Positions 1 to 8,987 of a DNA stretch of 64,000 nucleotides are shown here, one piece after another. Origin of the DNA: an uncultured Formosa sp. (lineage in GTDB: Bacteria; Bacteroidota; Bacteroidia; Flavobacteriales; Flavobacteriaceae); NCBI GenBank assembly GCA_902516685.1, contig CABXZJ010000001.1:60336-124335 (forward strand), given 5' to 3'. The notes below the pieces were generated by a model, which saw only the letters and a program-made list of their open reading frames with translations, searched no databases and was not told the origin of the DNA. Position numbers and translations under genes: made by a program. Every line of letters begins with the position of its first letter. Positions within the stretch are counted from its first letter, which is position 1.

Positions 1-1031
1 ATGATGCCATGCTTGTGGCAGAGAAATTAAATATTCCGTTTCAAACTGTTGATTTGAGTACAGAATATAAATCACGCATTGTGGATTACATGTTTAACGA
101 ATATAAACTTGGGCGCACTCCAAATCCAGATATCTTGTGTAACCGCGAGATTAAATTTGATGTCTTTTTGAAAATAGCATTTTCTATTGGAGCTGATTAT
201 GTCGCTACTGGTCATTATTGTCGTAAAAATATTTCAAATTCAAATAAAAAAAAACCAATCTATTCACTGAGAGCTGGTGTTGATAAAAATAAAGATCAGT
301 CTTATTTTTTATGTCAATTATCCCAAGAACAACTTTCCAAAACATTGTTTCCCTTGGGAGAATTACATAAATCTGAAGTTAGAAGAATGGCTTCTAAATT
401 AAAATTAGTAACAGCAAATAAAAATGATTCTCAAGGCCTTTGTTTTATTGGAAAGATAAAGTTGCCAGATTTTTTACAGCAACAGTTAAAAAGTAAAATA
501 GGAGAAATTATTAAGATTTCACCACATTTTGAAAATTATAATAAATCATCTACTGTATTTGAATCTAAAGAGGATGAACTTTTGTATCGGAGTAAACCAA
601 TTGTTTATGAAAAGCATGACGGTACTGTTGTTGGTAAACATTTAGGCGCACATTTTTTCACCAAAGGTCAACGTAAAGGACTTGGTATTGGTGGCACTAA
701 AGACCCTCTTTTTGTAATTGAAACAGATGTTAACAAAAATATAATTTATGTTGGTGAAGGCAAATCTCACCCTGGTCTACTTCGAAAAACACTAAAAGTT
801 GTAAATGAAAAAGTTCATTGGGTGCGTTCAGATTTAAAGCTGAGTATTGGTGAAAAACTTCTAGTACTTGCTAGAATTCGATATAGACAGCCTTTGGAAA
901 CAGCTACAATTTTTCAAACAACTCATGGACTATATGTCGAATTCTTAAATGATCAAACAGCAATTACTGAAGGTCAATTTGTGGCCTGGTATTTAGAAGA
1001 CGAATTAGTTGGATCCGGTGTAATTTCTTAA
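1..1031 (+). CDS. mnmA: tRNA-specific 2-thiouridylase MnmA (5' end outside window)
   Basis: MnmA uses ATP and a relayed persulfide sulfur to make 2-thiouridine at wobble position 34 of Lys, Glu and Gln tRNAs. The frame is open to the window edge (codons begin at base 3), so the N-terminal PP-loop lies outside. Visible motifs are [16 protein letters not shown] with the first catalytic Cys, [23 protein letters not shown], and [11 protein letters not shown] with the second catalytic Cys. [17 protein letters not shown] follows, then a C-terminal beta-barrel region ending in EGQFVAWY. Both catalytic cysteines are present, so the gene looks functional. A roughly 40-residue linker between CFIG and GAHFF is of the kind seen in Bacteroidota members. 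The family assignment is secure. Confidence 0.96.
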   Translation, partial: DAMLVAEKLNIPFQTVDLSTEYKSRIVDYMFNEYKLGRTPNPDILCNREIKFDVFLKIAFSIGADYVATGHYCRKNISNSNKKKPIYSLRAGVDKNKDQSYFLCQLSQEQLSKTLFPLGELHKSEVRRMASKLKLVTANKNDSQGLCFIGKIKLPDFLQQQLKSKIGEIIKISPHFENYNKSSTVFESKEDELLYRSKPIVYEKHDGTVVGKHLGAHFFTKGQRKGLGIGGTKDPLFVIETDVNKNIIYVGEGKSHPGLLRKTLKVVNEKVHWVRSDLKLSIGEKLLVLARIRYRQPLETATIFQTTHGLYVEFLNDQTAITEGQFVAWYLEDELVGSGVIS

Positions 1032-1063
1032 ATTGTTATAATATTATTTAAATAAATTCCAGT

Positions 1064-2014
1064 ATGAAAAATCGCGTTACTTCATTATTTGGTATACAAT
1101 ACCCTGTTATACAAGCTGGTATGGTTTGGAATAGTGGTTGGAGATTAGCTTCTGCTTCAAGTAATTCTGGTATTTTAGGCTTAATTGGTGCTGGATCTAT
1201 GTATCCTAAAGTATTACGTTCACATATAATAAAATGTAGACAGAACACTAAAAACCCTTTTGGAGTTAACGTTCCTTTATTGTATCCGAATATCGAAAAA
1301 ATAATGAATGTAATTATAGAAGAAAAGGTTAAAATTGTGTTTACATCGGCTGGGAATCCAAATACTTGGACTTCCTGGTTGCAAAATAATGGTATAACAG
1401 TGGCTCACGTCGTAAGTAGTGTTAAGTTTGCGCAAAAGGCAGAAGCTGCAGGAGTTGACGCTATTGTTGCTGAAGGCTTTGAAGCTGGTGGTCACAACGG
1501 ATATGAGGAAACAACCACTTTAACCTTAATTCCTATTGTTAGTAAAAGTGTATCAGTTCCTATTATTGCAGCAGGAGGTATTGCTACAGGTAATGGTATG
1601 TTAGCCGCGATGGCTTTAGGTGCTGATGGAGTTCAAATTGGAAGCCGATTTGTTGCTAGTGAAGAATCTTCTTCACATATTGCTTTTAAAAATGCAGTTC
1701 TTTCCTCTAGCGAAGGAGATACTAAATTAATATTAAAAGAGTTAACTCCTGTGCGCATGTTAAAGAATAAGTTTTATGAATCATTAGTAGAATTATATAA
1801 AACCAACCCTAGTAAAAAGACTCTACAATCATTCCTTGGAACTGGACGAGCAAAACTTGGAATGTTTGAAGGAGACTTAGAAACAGGAGAATTAGAAATT
1901 GGTCAGATTTCAGCTTTAATTGATAAATTGTTACCGGTATCTTCTATTGTAAAGGAAATTATTGATGAATATAACTTTACCGTTCAATCTATGAGAAATA
2001 AAATATTTAAATAA
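1064..2014 (+). CDS. Nitronate monooxygenase / FabK-like flavin oxidoreductase
   Basis: This 316-residue protein is an FMN-dependent TIM barrel of the 2-nitropropane dioxygenase family. The family includes nitronate monooxygenases, which oxidise alkyl nitronates, and FabK-type enoyl-ACP reductases. The N-terminus has the family signature FGIQYPVIQAGM. EGFEAGGHNG near residue 140 carries the conserved catalytic-region His, and AAGGIATGNGMLAAMALGADG near residue 170 is the FMN-phosphate loop. It lies 32 bases after mnmA, and its stop abuts the mazG start, so the three genes are probably co-transcribed. Sequence alone does not separate the nitronate from the enoyl-ACP activity, so I give no gene symbol. 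Confidence 0.88.
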   Translation: MKNRVTSLFGIQYPVIQAGMVWNSGWRLASASSNSGILGLIGAGSMYPKVLRSHIIKCRQNTKNPFGVNVPLLYPNIEKIMNVIIEEKVKIVFTSAGNPNTWTSWLQNNGITVAHVVSSVKFAQKAEAAGVDAIVAEGFEAGGHNGYEETTTLTLIPIVSKSVSVPIIAAGGIATGNGMLAAMALGADGVQIGSRFVASEESSSHIAFKNAVLSSSEGDTKLILKELTPVRMLKNKFYESLVELYKTNPSKKTLQSFLGTGRAKLGMFEGDLETGELEIGQISALIDKLLPVSSIVKEIIDEYNFTVQSMRNKIFK

Positions 2015-2800
2015 ATGACAAGACGTGAATATCAAATACAAGCCTTCAATCGATTGTTAAATATTATGGATGAATTACGAAGTAAATGCCCATGGGATAG
2101 AAAACAAACAATGGAATCATTAATGCCACTTACCATAGAGGAAACTTATGAACTGTCTGATGCGATTTTAGAAAATGATTTGAAACAAATTAAAGGGGAG
2201 CTAGGGGATTTATTATTGCATATTATTTTTTATTCAAAAATTGGTAGTGAGACTAATGATTTTGATATTGCTGATGTCTTAAACAATGTATGTGACAAAT
2301 TGATTATAAGGCATCCTCATATTTATGGAGATATTGAGGTGAGAGATGAAGATGATGTAAAACAGAATTGGGAAAAAATTAAATTACAAGAGGGTAATAG
2401 AAGTGTGTTAGGTGGAGTACCCAAAACTTTACCAGCATTGGTCAAAGCAATACGTATTCAAGATAAAGTAGCAGGAGTTGGCTTTGATTGGGAATCAACT
2501 GAACAAGTATTTCAAAAAGTAGAGGAGGAGTTAAATGAATTCAAGAAAGAGGTTGATAAAAAAGATCAAAATAAAATGGAGGATGAGTTTGGAGACGTAT
2601 TATTTTCTATTATTAATTATGCACGTTTTTTAAAAATAAACCCCGAAAGTGCTCTGGAGAGAACAAATAAGAAATTCATAAAGCGTTTCAAATATTTAGA
2701 GAGACAAGCAAATATTAAAAAACTTTCATTGATAAATATGACATTGGAAGAAATGAATATAATTTGGGAGGAGGCGAAAAGTTGCCAATCTAATGAATAA
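2015..2800 (+). CDS. mazG: Nucleoside triphosphate pyrophosphohydrolase MazG
   Basis: MazG hydrolyses (d)NTPs to monophosphate and pyrophosphate, a house-cleaning and stringent-response-related activity. The 261 residues have the usual two-repeat architecture. The N-terminal repeat holds LRSKCPWDRKQT, the metal-binding EETYEL and GELGDLLLHI. The C-terminal repeat holds VEEELNEF and EFGDVLFSIINYAR. The IQDKVAGVGFDWE linker is typical of the full-length enterobacterial-type enzyme. The ATG follows the previous stop with no spacer, suggesting translational coupling. The last 11 bases overlap the 3' end of the convergent DUF349 gene. Confidence 0.95.
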   Translation: MTRREYQIQAFNRLLNIMDELRSKCPWDRKQTMESLMPLTIEETYELSDAILENDLKQIKGELGDLLLHIIFYSKIGSETNDFDIADVLNNVCDKLIIRHPHIYGDIEVRDEDDVKQNWEKIKLQEGNRSVLGGVPKTLPALVKAIRIQDKVAGVGFDWESTEQVFQKVEEELNEFKKEVDKKDQNKMEDEFGDVLFSIINYARFLKINPESALERTNKKFIKRFKYLERQANIKKLSLINMTLEEMNIIWEEAKSCQSNE

Positions 2801-4712
2801 TTTTATTAATAGTTGAAAGTTTTTGATTCCACTCCTTTAATTCGTTTTTGTGATTTTCAATTTTACTTTTAACATCTAAAATCATAGGATTATCGTCTTT
2901 TACTTTGGAGAAAAATTGTAAATTGTTTTCTAATTGATTTATTTCTGATTTTATTTCAACAATTTTTTTTCTAACAAAGGAAATTTCGTTGTTTAGTGCT
3001 TTAGAATTTTTAACTAACTCATATAATTTATTACTATACTTTAATTTTTTTAATTCAGTTTCACTAATATCAATTTTAGCTAGTATTGAATTTATTTTCA
3101 CAAAGAATTCCTTGTTTATTTGTTTTTTATTTTTTGGTACATTTCCTAACTCAGACCATTTTTTTGAGTACTCTTTTAAACTGCTTAAATTAATTTGATT
3201 ATTTTCATTAATCTCAAACTTGTTTAATGTATTTAATAGTTGTTCTTTTTTTTCATATGTTTTTATTTCCTCAATCGTGCCTGAGTTTTTTTGTTCATGA
3301 TAACGATCGAAAAAATGGTTACATGCCGATCTAAAATCTTTCCATAGCTTACTACTTTCTTTTCTTGGAATATGTCCTATTTTTTTCCATTTATTTTGAA
3401 TATTTTTCATTAAAATCACAGTTGTTTCTAAATCCTCACTATTTTTATTTTTTTCAGCTAACTCGACAAGTTCTTTTTTCTTTCTGAAATTTTCTGCTTG
3501 TTCTTTTTTAAATGATTTATAAAAATTATTCTTTTTTTTATTGAATTTTTTAACTGCCATTTTAAAATCTGTCCAAGATTGATTTCTTGATTTTTTTGGG
3601 ACACTTCCGATTTTAAAAAATGATTCTCTTAGTTTTTCAATTTCTTTGATATTGTTTTGCCAATAGGAGTGTTCCTTATCTTCTTTGTCAGCAATCATGT
3701 TAATTTTTGATATAATTTCTTCTTTCAATTTAAAGTTAGCAATTAGTTCTTCTTCAATTTGAGTATTAAAAATTTTTCTTTTTTCATTAATTATTTTTGT
3801 AGCCGTACTGAATTCTTCCCACAATATTTCTCTATATTCTTTAGATACCGGACCCAATTCTTCTTTCCAAATTTTATGTAATGCCTGTAACTCCCTGAAT
3901 GCACGAGCAAGGTTTTCTTCTGAAGCAAGTTCTTTAGCACTTTCTATAATTTTTTGTTTTTTTTCAAGATTATATTTGTAATCTCTGTCTCTTAAATCAC
4001 GATCTAAATGTAAAAAGTCATAAAACCTTTCTACATGATGACGATAATTACTCCAAACATTATTGGCATCTTTCAATGGTACTTTTCCAATATTCCGCCA
4101 CCTGTCTTGTAAATCTTTAAAAATATTATAGCTTGTATTGCTATTTTGATTGACATCAATCAAGGCTTTAATTTCTTCAATGATTTCAAGCCTTAATTCA
4201 AGATTCTTTTTATAATCCTGGGTCCTACTTTTTTGAAATTTTTCATTTCTTTCTCTATAGTTCCTTGACAAGGAATTAAACTTCTTTTTATGTGGACTTG
4301 TGAAATTAAAATCAATACTGTTACCACCCTCAGCCAAAAAAGCCATTTTGCTATCATTTAACAGCTTTGAAAATTTAGTATTAAAAACCTTTTTAATGAG
4401 ACTTACCTTTGGGCGTATCAAATAGAGGTCGTCATTTTTAAGCAAGTCTTCAAAAGCATTTGTGAGGGTTTCTAGATCAAAATTATTATAGTCATCCTCA
4501 GTGTCCTTAATTGAAGCATTGGTTAATCCTAAATCACTATTTTCGACAGCGACTTCTTTTCCAAGTTCAGTAGCTTCAGAAACGACTTCCAAATCGGTCT
4601 CTTTTTTGACAGCTTGGTCAACCGCCTCTTTAGCTGGCGTTTTTTCTTTTTGCTCTTTATTTTTTTCTTCTAATAATCCATCTGCTTCCTGCAGGTTATC
4701 TAGCGTAGTCAT
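2790..4712 (-). CDS. DUF349 repeat protein
   Basis: This is a 640-residue, highly charged cytosolic protein. Its acidic, low-complexity N-terminus (about 100 residues) is followed by at least five DUF349 helical repeats. Each is recognisable by a W-(K/R)-x-(I/L)-G-x-(V/I)-P core: RWRNIGKVPLKDANNVW, IWKEELGPVSKEYREILW, FFKIGSVPKKSRNQSW, KWKKIGHIPRKESSKLW and KWSELGNVPKNKKQ. The C-terminus is predicted coiled coil. Bacteroidota genomes commonly carry one such protein; its biochemical function is not established, and I do not infer one. It is a single-gene unit, convergent with mazG and divergent from nothing nearby. Confidence 0.9.
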   Translation of the reverse strand: MTTLDNLQEADGLLEEKNKEQKEKTPAKEAVDQAVKKETDLEVVSEATELGKEVAVENSDLGLTNASIKDTEDDYNNFDLETLTNAFEDLLKNDDLYLIRPKVSLIKKVFNTKFSKLLNDSKMAFLAEGGNSIDFNFTSPHKKKFNSLSRNYRERNEKFQKSRTQDYKKNLELRLEIIEEIKALIDVNQNSNTSYNIFKDLQDRWRNIGKVPLKDANNVWSNYRHHVERFYDFLHLDRDLRDRDYKYNLEKKQKIIESAKELASEENLARAFRELQALHKIWKEELGPVSKEYREILWEEFSTATKIINEKRKIFNTQIEEELIANFKLKEEIISKINMIADKEDKEHSYWQNNIKEIEKLRESFFKIGSVPKKSRNQSWTDFKMAVKKFNKKKNNFYKSFKKEQAENFRKKKELVELAEKNKNSEDLETTVILMKNIQNKWKKIGHIPRKESSKLWKDFRSACNHFFDRYHEQKNSGTIEEIKTYEKKEQLLNTLNKFEINENNQINLSSLKEYSKKWSELGNVPKNKKQINKEFFVKINSILAKIDISETELKKLKYSNKLYELVKNSKALNNEISFVRKKIVEIKSEINQLENNLQFFSKVKDDNPMILDVKSKIENHKNELKEWNQKLSTINKIIH

Positions 4713-4801
4713 AGTTCTAAAGGTTTGAATTTACGTTTCCTTGGAATGTATAAATATACTGCTATCTGCCTAATCTACAAATTAAAACGGATTATCTGGA
4801 T

Positions 4802-5533
4802 TTATGAATCCCAAATTTCCCAAGATCTTTCAGCTTGTAATTCTAACATTTTTAAGCCATTTACAGCAGTTGCATTGGCCTTCAATCCAAAATTTAAAAA
4901 TTTCGTTTGACTTGGATTGTAAATCAAATCATACAGAAAATGATTTTTTGAAATTGATTGATAGGGTATGGGTGGGTATAATTCAATTTTTGGATGTGTT
5001 CCAAGCGGCGTACAATTGATGATGATTTGATGGGCCGCGATGATTTCTGAGTTCAAATCATCATAACCAAAGCAGTTTTCAGAATCAGGCGTTCTTGAAA
5101 CAAAGGAAAAGGGAATATTTAAAGTGTTTAGGGCAAATGCAATGGCTTTTGATGCACCCCCAGTCCCAAGAATAAGTGCCGATTTGTGTTTAGTATATAA
5201 GTATGGTTTCAAACTTTTTACAAATCCGTAGTGGTCTGTATTGTAACCAATGCGTTTTCCGTTTTGAATCTTAATTGTATTCACTGCGCCAATACTTTGG
5301 GCATCTGCATCCAAAGCATCCAAAAATGGCAGCACAGCTTCTTTGTAGGGGATTGTTACATTAAGACCTGAGATTTCGTGAGAGGATTTAAAAATCGCAT
5401 CAAATTCGTCGATGCTGTGGATGTCAAAGTTTTTATAAACACAGTTTAGATCTTCTTTCTTGAACTTATCTGTGAAATAAGTCCTTGAGAAGGAGTAGTC
5501 AATATTTTTACCAACCAAACCGAATGTTTTCAT
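4802..5533 (-). CDS. aroE: Shikimate dehydrogenase AroE
   Basis: AroE reduces 3-dehydroshikimate to shikimate with NADPH in chorismate synthesis. Visible elements are FGLVGKNIDYSFSRTYF at the substrate end, LNVTIPYKEAV with the catalytic Lys, GAVNT, GYNTDHYGFVKSL with the catalytic Asp, the nucleotide loop LILGTGGASKAIAFAL, and INCTPLGTHP. GLKMLELQAERSWEIW closes the protein. I chose the ATG at 5533 (243 residues). A longer reading from 5563 would add ten non-conserved residues, whereas 5533 makes a clean ATGA overlap with the upstream DUF368 stop (TGA at 5532-5530). This implies translational coupling to the DUF368 pair. Confidence 0.95.
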   Translation of the reverse strand: MKTFGLVGKNIDYSFSRTYFTDKFKKEDLNCVYKNFDIHSIDEFDAIFKSSHEISGLNVTIPYKEAVLPFLDALDADAQSIGAVNTIKIQNGKRIGYNTDHYGFVKSLKPYLYTKHKSALILGTGGASKAIAFALNTLNIPFSFVSRTPDSENCFGYDDLNSEIIAAHQIIINCTPLGTHPKIELYPPIPYQSISKNHFLYDLIYNPSQTKFLNFGLKANATAVNGLKMLELQAERSWEIWDS

Positions 5534-6546
5534 GCAGTTTTTTTTTGATGAGTTCCATACCAATGTAGTACAAGTACAATAGCGGCACCTAAGATAATCA
5601 ATAAAATGGCAATAAGTGTTTCTGTGTTAGGATCTGGCAGATATCGTTGATAGTTTTCAATGCGGTTATTTCCATTGGAGTCTAAAATTAATTCTCCAAA
5701 ACCATTGCGTTTAAATACTTTGGTTTTCCAAGGCCAAACCACACCAAGAGACCCAGTAATAAACCCCATAATTACGGCGAGTGTCGTATTCTTATAATTT
5801 TTCAAAACAAAGTTTAAGAGGTGGGACAGCACAATCAGTCCAAAAATAGACCCCAGGGTAAAAACCGTTAAGATTTTAAGCATGTTTAAAATGTAAGGAT
5901 CTGAAAAAATATTAAAATCACCTGAAAAAACATGTAGCAAAGTCTCAAATAAAGCATTTACCGCATCAACCAATAAAAGTACATAATTCCCCATAAGCAT
6001 TAAGATGAAAGATCCTGAAAATCCAGGAAGGGCCATCCCTGTAATGCTGACTATGCCACATAAAAAGACAAACCAAAGATTATCATTTTGAGCTTGAGGT
6101 GAAACAAAACTGAGACTCATTCCAGCTAGAATTCCAAAAAAGGCCCAAACAATGGACTGCCATTTCCAAGCCTTAAAGTCGTTGTTAATATAAATAACAG
6201 AACCAATGATCATTCCAAAAAAAAGACTCCAAACATAAAGTTCATATCTTACAATAAAGAAATCCAAAACTTTTGAAACACTAAAATAACTGATGATAAT
6301 TCCAGTAAAAATCAAACCCAAAAAGCGGCCATTTATGTGTCTGAAAAACCTACTAAATTGACCCGAAAATAAAAGTGAAATTCCTTGACGGTCAAATTTC
6401 TGCAAAGATTCAATAAATTGTTCATAGAAGCCCAGTACAAAGGCGACAATGCCCCCCGAAACACCGGGAACTTTATTAGCAGCCCCCATCGCAATGCCTT
6501 TCAGGATTAATAAGCGCTTGGTTTCTATGGGCTTAGGGGGATTCAA
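5530..6546 (-). CDS. DUF368 membrane protein (PopT-like), copy 2
   Basis: This 338-residue polytopic membrane protein carries the DUF368 signature near its N-terminus, GIAMGAANKVPGVSGGIVAF, and a second inverted copy in the middle, GMALPGFSGSFILMLMG. That internal duplication is typical of the family. DUF368 proteins (PopT) have been identified in other bacteria as undecaprenyl-phosphate translocases that recycle the C55 carrier across the cytoplasmic membrane. That function here is inferred from family membership. It overlaps the start of aroE by 4 bases and the 3' end of the other DUF368 gene by 14, so the three form one operon. In this copy, Lys-Val replaces the usual Asp-Ile/Val of the first signature. 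Confidence 0.88.
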   Translation of the reverse strand: MNPPKPIETKRLLILKGIAMGAANKVPGVSGGIVAFVLGFYEQFIESLQKFDRQGISLLFSGQFSRFFRHINGRFLGLIFTGIIISYFSVSKVLDFFIVRYELYVWSLFFGMIIGSVIYINNDFKAWKWQSIVWAFFGILAGMSLSFVSPQAQNDNLWFVFLCGIVSITGMALPGFSGSFILMLMGNYVLLLVDAVNALFETLLHVFSGDFNIFSDPYILNMLKILTVFTLGSIFGLIVLSHLLNFVLKNYKNTTLAVIMGFITGSLGVVWPWKTKVFKRNGFGELILDSNGNNRIENYQRYLPDPNTETLIAILLIILGAAIVLVLHWYGTHQKKTA

Positions 6547-7468
6547 GAGATTTTGTTTTTACACTTATAAAATTAAAAATAAAAATAAGTAGAAATCCTA
6601 TGAGCATTAAATTCAATGCATCAAACAACTGCGGGTCTCCCTCATACTCATAAGGTAAAACACATTCTTCTCTCAATGGCACAGGGATTCCTTTGGAGTT
6701 GATACGTTCAGTCAATACTTTTTTCCATGGCCATATTTTCACCAAAGCACCCGTCATAAAACCTATCAGAATGGCTAAGGTTAAGTCTTTGTACTTTACA
6801 AACAACCACTTTAAAATTTTTGAAAAATATAGGATTCCAATCAAAGCGCCAAAGCCAAAAGTGGCTATTTTAAGAAAATCTTTATCGTTAATAGATTGAA
6901 GTACAGTTGAATAAGTACCCATAATCACCAAAATAAAGGCACCTGAAATACCAGGGAGAATCATTGCACAAATAGCAATTACTCCAGAAAAAAATAAATA
7001 CAGATAACTTTCGGAACTGATGAGTATCTCTAGTTTTGTAATTTGATAGGCAATAAACACCCCCACTAATAAAACAATTAGTGCAACTGTATTTAAGTGT
7101 TCTATTTTTTTAAAAACGTACAAAACACTAGCTATTACCAACCCAAAAAAAAAGGACCATATTAAAATAGGCTCTTTTTTTAATAGGATTGATATGAGTT
7201 TTGAAAACAACAAAATACTAATAAGAATTCCTGAAAAAATTGATAGTAAGAAATTTCCATTAATTCTTTCCCATAATTTTTTCAGACCTTGACTCTGTAA
7301 ATCTTTAAATATTGAAAGATTGAAATTACTTAAACTATAAATTAGTTCTTCATAAATTCCTGTAATGAGTGCAATCGTACCGCCTGAAATACCAGGAACA
7401 ATGTCTGCTGCACCCATAAGCATACCTTTAAGGGTAAGAAGTAAATAGTCTAAGAAATTACGTTTCAT
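6533..7468 (-). CDS. DUF368 membrane protein (PopT-like), copy 1
   Basis: This 311-residue paralogue precedes the other DUF368 gene. It has the canonical signature LMGAADIVPGISGGTIALITG and the internal repeat CAMILPGISGAFILVIMG, with about eight hydrophobic segments between and after them. The likely role is flipping undecaprenyl phosphate back across the inner membrane, by analogy with characterised DUF368 proteins. I prefer the ATG at 7468 to the one four codons upstream (7480), because it starts at the basic MKRNFLDYLL and lies 27 bases after a TAACTTTG promoter element. The two copies are clearly diverged (for example ADIVPG against ANKVPG), so the duplication is old. Confidence 0.88.
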   Translation of the reverse strand: MKRNFLDYLLLTLKGMLMGAADIVPGISGGTIALITGIYEELIYSLSNFNLSIFKDLQSQGLKKLWERINGNFLLSIFSGILISILLFSKLISILLKKEPILIWSFFFGLVIASVLYVFKKIEHLNTVALIVLLVGVFIAYQITKLEILISSESYLYLFFSGVIAICAMILPGISGAFILVIMGTYSTVLQSINDKDFLKIATFGFGALIGILYFSKILKWLFVKYKDLTLAILIGFMTGALVKIWPWKKVLTERINSKGIPVPLREECVLPYEYEGDPQLFDALNLMLIGFLLIFIFNFISVKTKSLESP

Positions 7469-7495
7469 ATTAAAATACAATTAAGTATTTATAAC

Positions 7496-7503
7496 CAAAG
7501 TTA
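7496..7503 (-). promoter_or_regulatory. Candidate -7 element TAACTTTG
   Basis: On the minus strand this matches the Bacteroidota sigma-A -7 consensus TAnnTTTG and lies 27 bases upstream of the DUF368 copy 1 start. Its first three bases are the TAA stop codon of the preceding TPR gene, so the promoter is embedded in that gene's end. No TTG -33 element is visible at the expected distance. Confidence 0.5.
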
Positions 7504-8904
7504 GTTGGAAGAGTTTTTGTAGCTACTGATAAATTTAACAACTTTTTGACTTTTATAAATTTTGGGAAACAATTCTTCTATTATAAATACATGCTCGGCA
7601 TTTATATGAAGGCCATGTAGTAGATGTATAAAGCCTGATTCAGACTCTTTTAATTCAAAACAAATACCTGCAAGTCTAAATTCTAATTCTTCGTTTTTAG
7701 AGTGATACTTTTTTGCCTGAATAAGGTTATTTTTTGCAGCTTCGAGCTTTCCAAGTTTAATTAAAATATCACCTCTCTGAACCCATGTATCTATAGACAT
7801 ATCGCCTAGGTCGAGTGATTTTTTATATCCTTTTTCAGCTTTTTCGTAATTATTCAATATTGTATTTACTTTGGAGTATAAAAGCCAATAATTAATATTT
7901 TCATCATCAATATTAATGGCCTTGTCAATGTAAAATTGAGCTTTCACATAATTTTTTTTATAAAAATAAAAGTTTGCTAATTCAATCCATCCTTTGTCAA
8001 AAGCAGGGTCATTTTTTACACATTTAAAAAAATACTTAATAGCTTTTATATCTTGAAACATTTTTCTGTAGCAAACACCTATTTTTAAAAATGTAAATGC
8101 ACTTGGTCCCTCAATTGCTAAGGAAATTTTATAATTTTCAATCGCTTCCTCAAAGCGATTAAGATGCTCAAGTACCTTAGCTTTTTCTAAATATGCACCT
8201 ATAAAAGTTTCATCGGAGATGATGGCAAAGTCAAAAGCGGTTATAGCCTTTTTAAATAATTTACTTTCCAAGTATTTCTTACCTAGTTGATGCCAAGCTA
8301 TTTCACAATAAGGGTTTTGATCAAGGTACCAAATCAAATAATTGATAGCTTTTTCATTTTGATTTAAAAATTCAAAGCAATAGATTACGTTATAAAGTGA
8401 TGAATAGTCTTCTATATCAAATTCAATACATTTCATGAAATGCTTTTTTGCATTTTCGTAATTGTCTAAAAATAGATATTCCATTCCAATTAATGAATGT
8501 ATTTCTGATGAATCATCAAAAATATTTAGGGCTTTTTTAAAAACTCTAATAGCTTTATTATGCTGATCTTTTTTAGAATAAATATTGGCTTTTTGTATAA
8601 AAAGTTCTTGATTGTTTGGTTCTAAATTAAAAAGGGAGGATAATAATTTATCAGCTGCTAACAAGTTATTTTCAAAGATTAATATTTCAACTTTAAAGAG
8701 TTTTAAATTAACAGAGGATGGGTGCTGATCTAAACCTAACTTAATTGCTTTTTTTGCAAGCGATATTTTTCCGATTTCAAGATAGTGGTGGATAATAATT
8801 TCAAATTCATTAGAGTCAAAGAAAAAGACATTGTTAGTCCTTAGCATTGACTCAAATTTTGTAAGGGAAAAACTTTGACTTTCTTCTGAAGGGCTAAAAT
8901 CCAT
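7501..8904 (-). CDS. Tetratricopeptide repeat protein
   Basis: This is a 467-residue soluble protein made almost entirely of TPR units. I can see about ten helix-turn-helix repeats with the W/L-G-Y-A-F-A-P spacing, for example AWHQLGKKYLESKLFKKAIT, GAYLEKAKVLEHLNRFEEAI and WIELANFYFYKKNYVKAQ. There is no signal peptide or membrane segment, so it is probably cytosolic. Similar long TPR proteins are common in Flavobacteriia; the binding partner cannot be told from the sequence. It sits between the class III aminotransferase gene and the DUF368 operon on the same strand. Nothing suggests truncation. Confidence 0.88.
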   Translation of the reverse strand: MDFSPSEESQSFSLTKFESMLRTNNVFFFDSNEFEIIIHHYLEIGKISLAKKAIKLGLDQHPSSVNLKLFKVEILIFENNLLAADKLLSSLFNLEPNNQELFIQKANIYSKKDQHNKAIRVFKKALNIFDDSSEIHSLIGMEYLFLDNYENAKKHFMKCIEFDIEDYSSLYNVIYCFEFLNQNEKAINYLIWYLDQNPYCEIAWHQLGKKYLESKLFKKAITAFDFAIISDETFIGAYLEKAKVLEHLNRFEEAIENYKISLAIEGPSAFTFLKIGVCYRKMFQDIKAIKYFFKCVKNDPAFDKGWIELANFYFYKKNYVKAQFYIDKAINIDDENINYWLLYSKVNTILNNYEKAEKGYKKSLDLGDMSIDTWVQRGDILIKLGKLEAAKNNLIQAKKYHSKNEELEFRLAGICFELKESESGFIHLLHGLHINAEHVFIIEELFPKIYKSQKVVKFISSYKNSSN

Positions 8905-8987
8905 TTAATTTACTTTATTCACAGTCTAAAAATATAATTATTAGTATTTGATTTTATTCCGTGAAATGAATCTTTTCAACAAAATAA

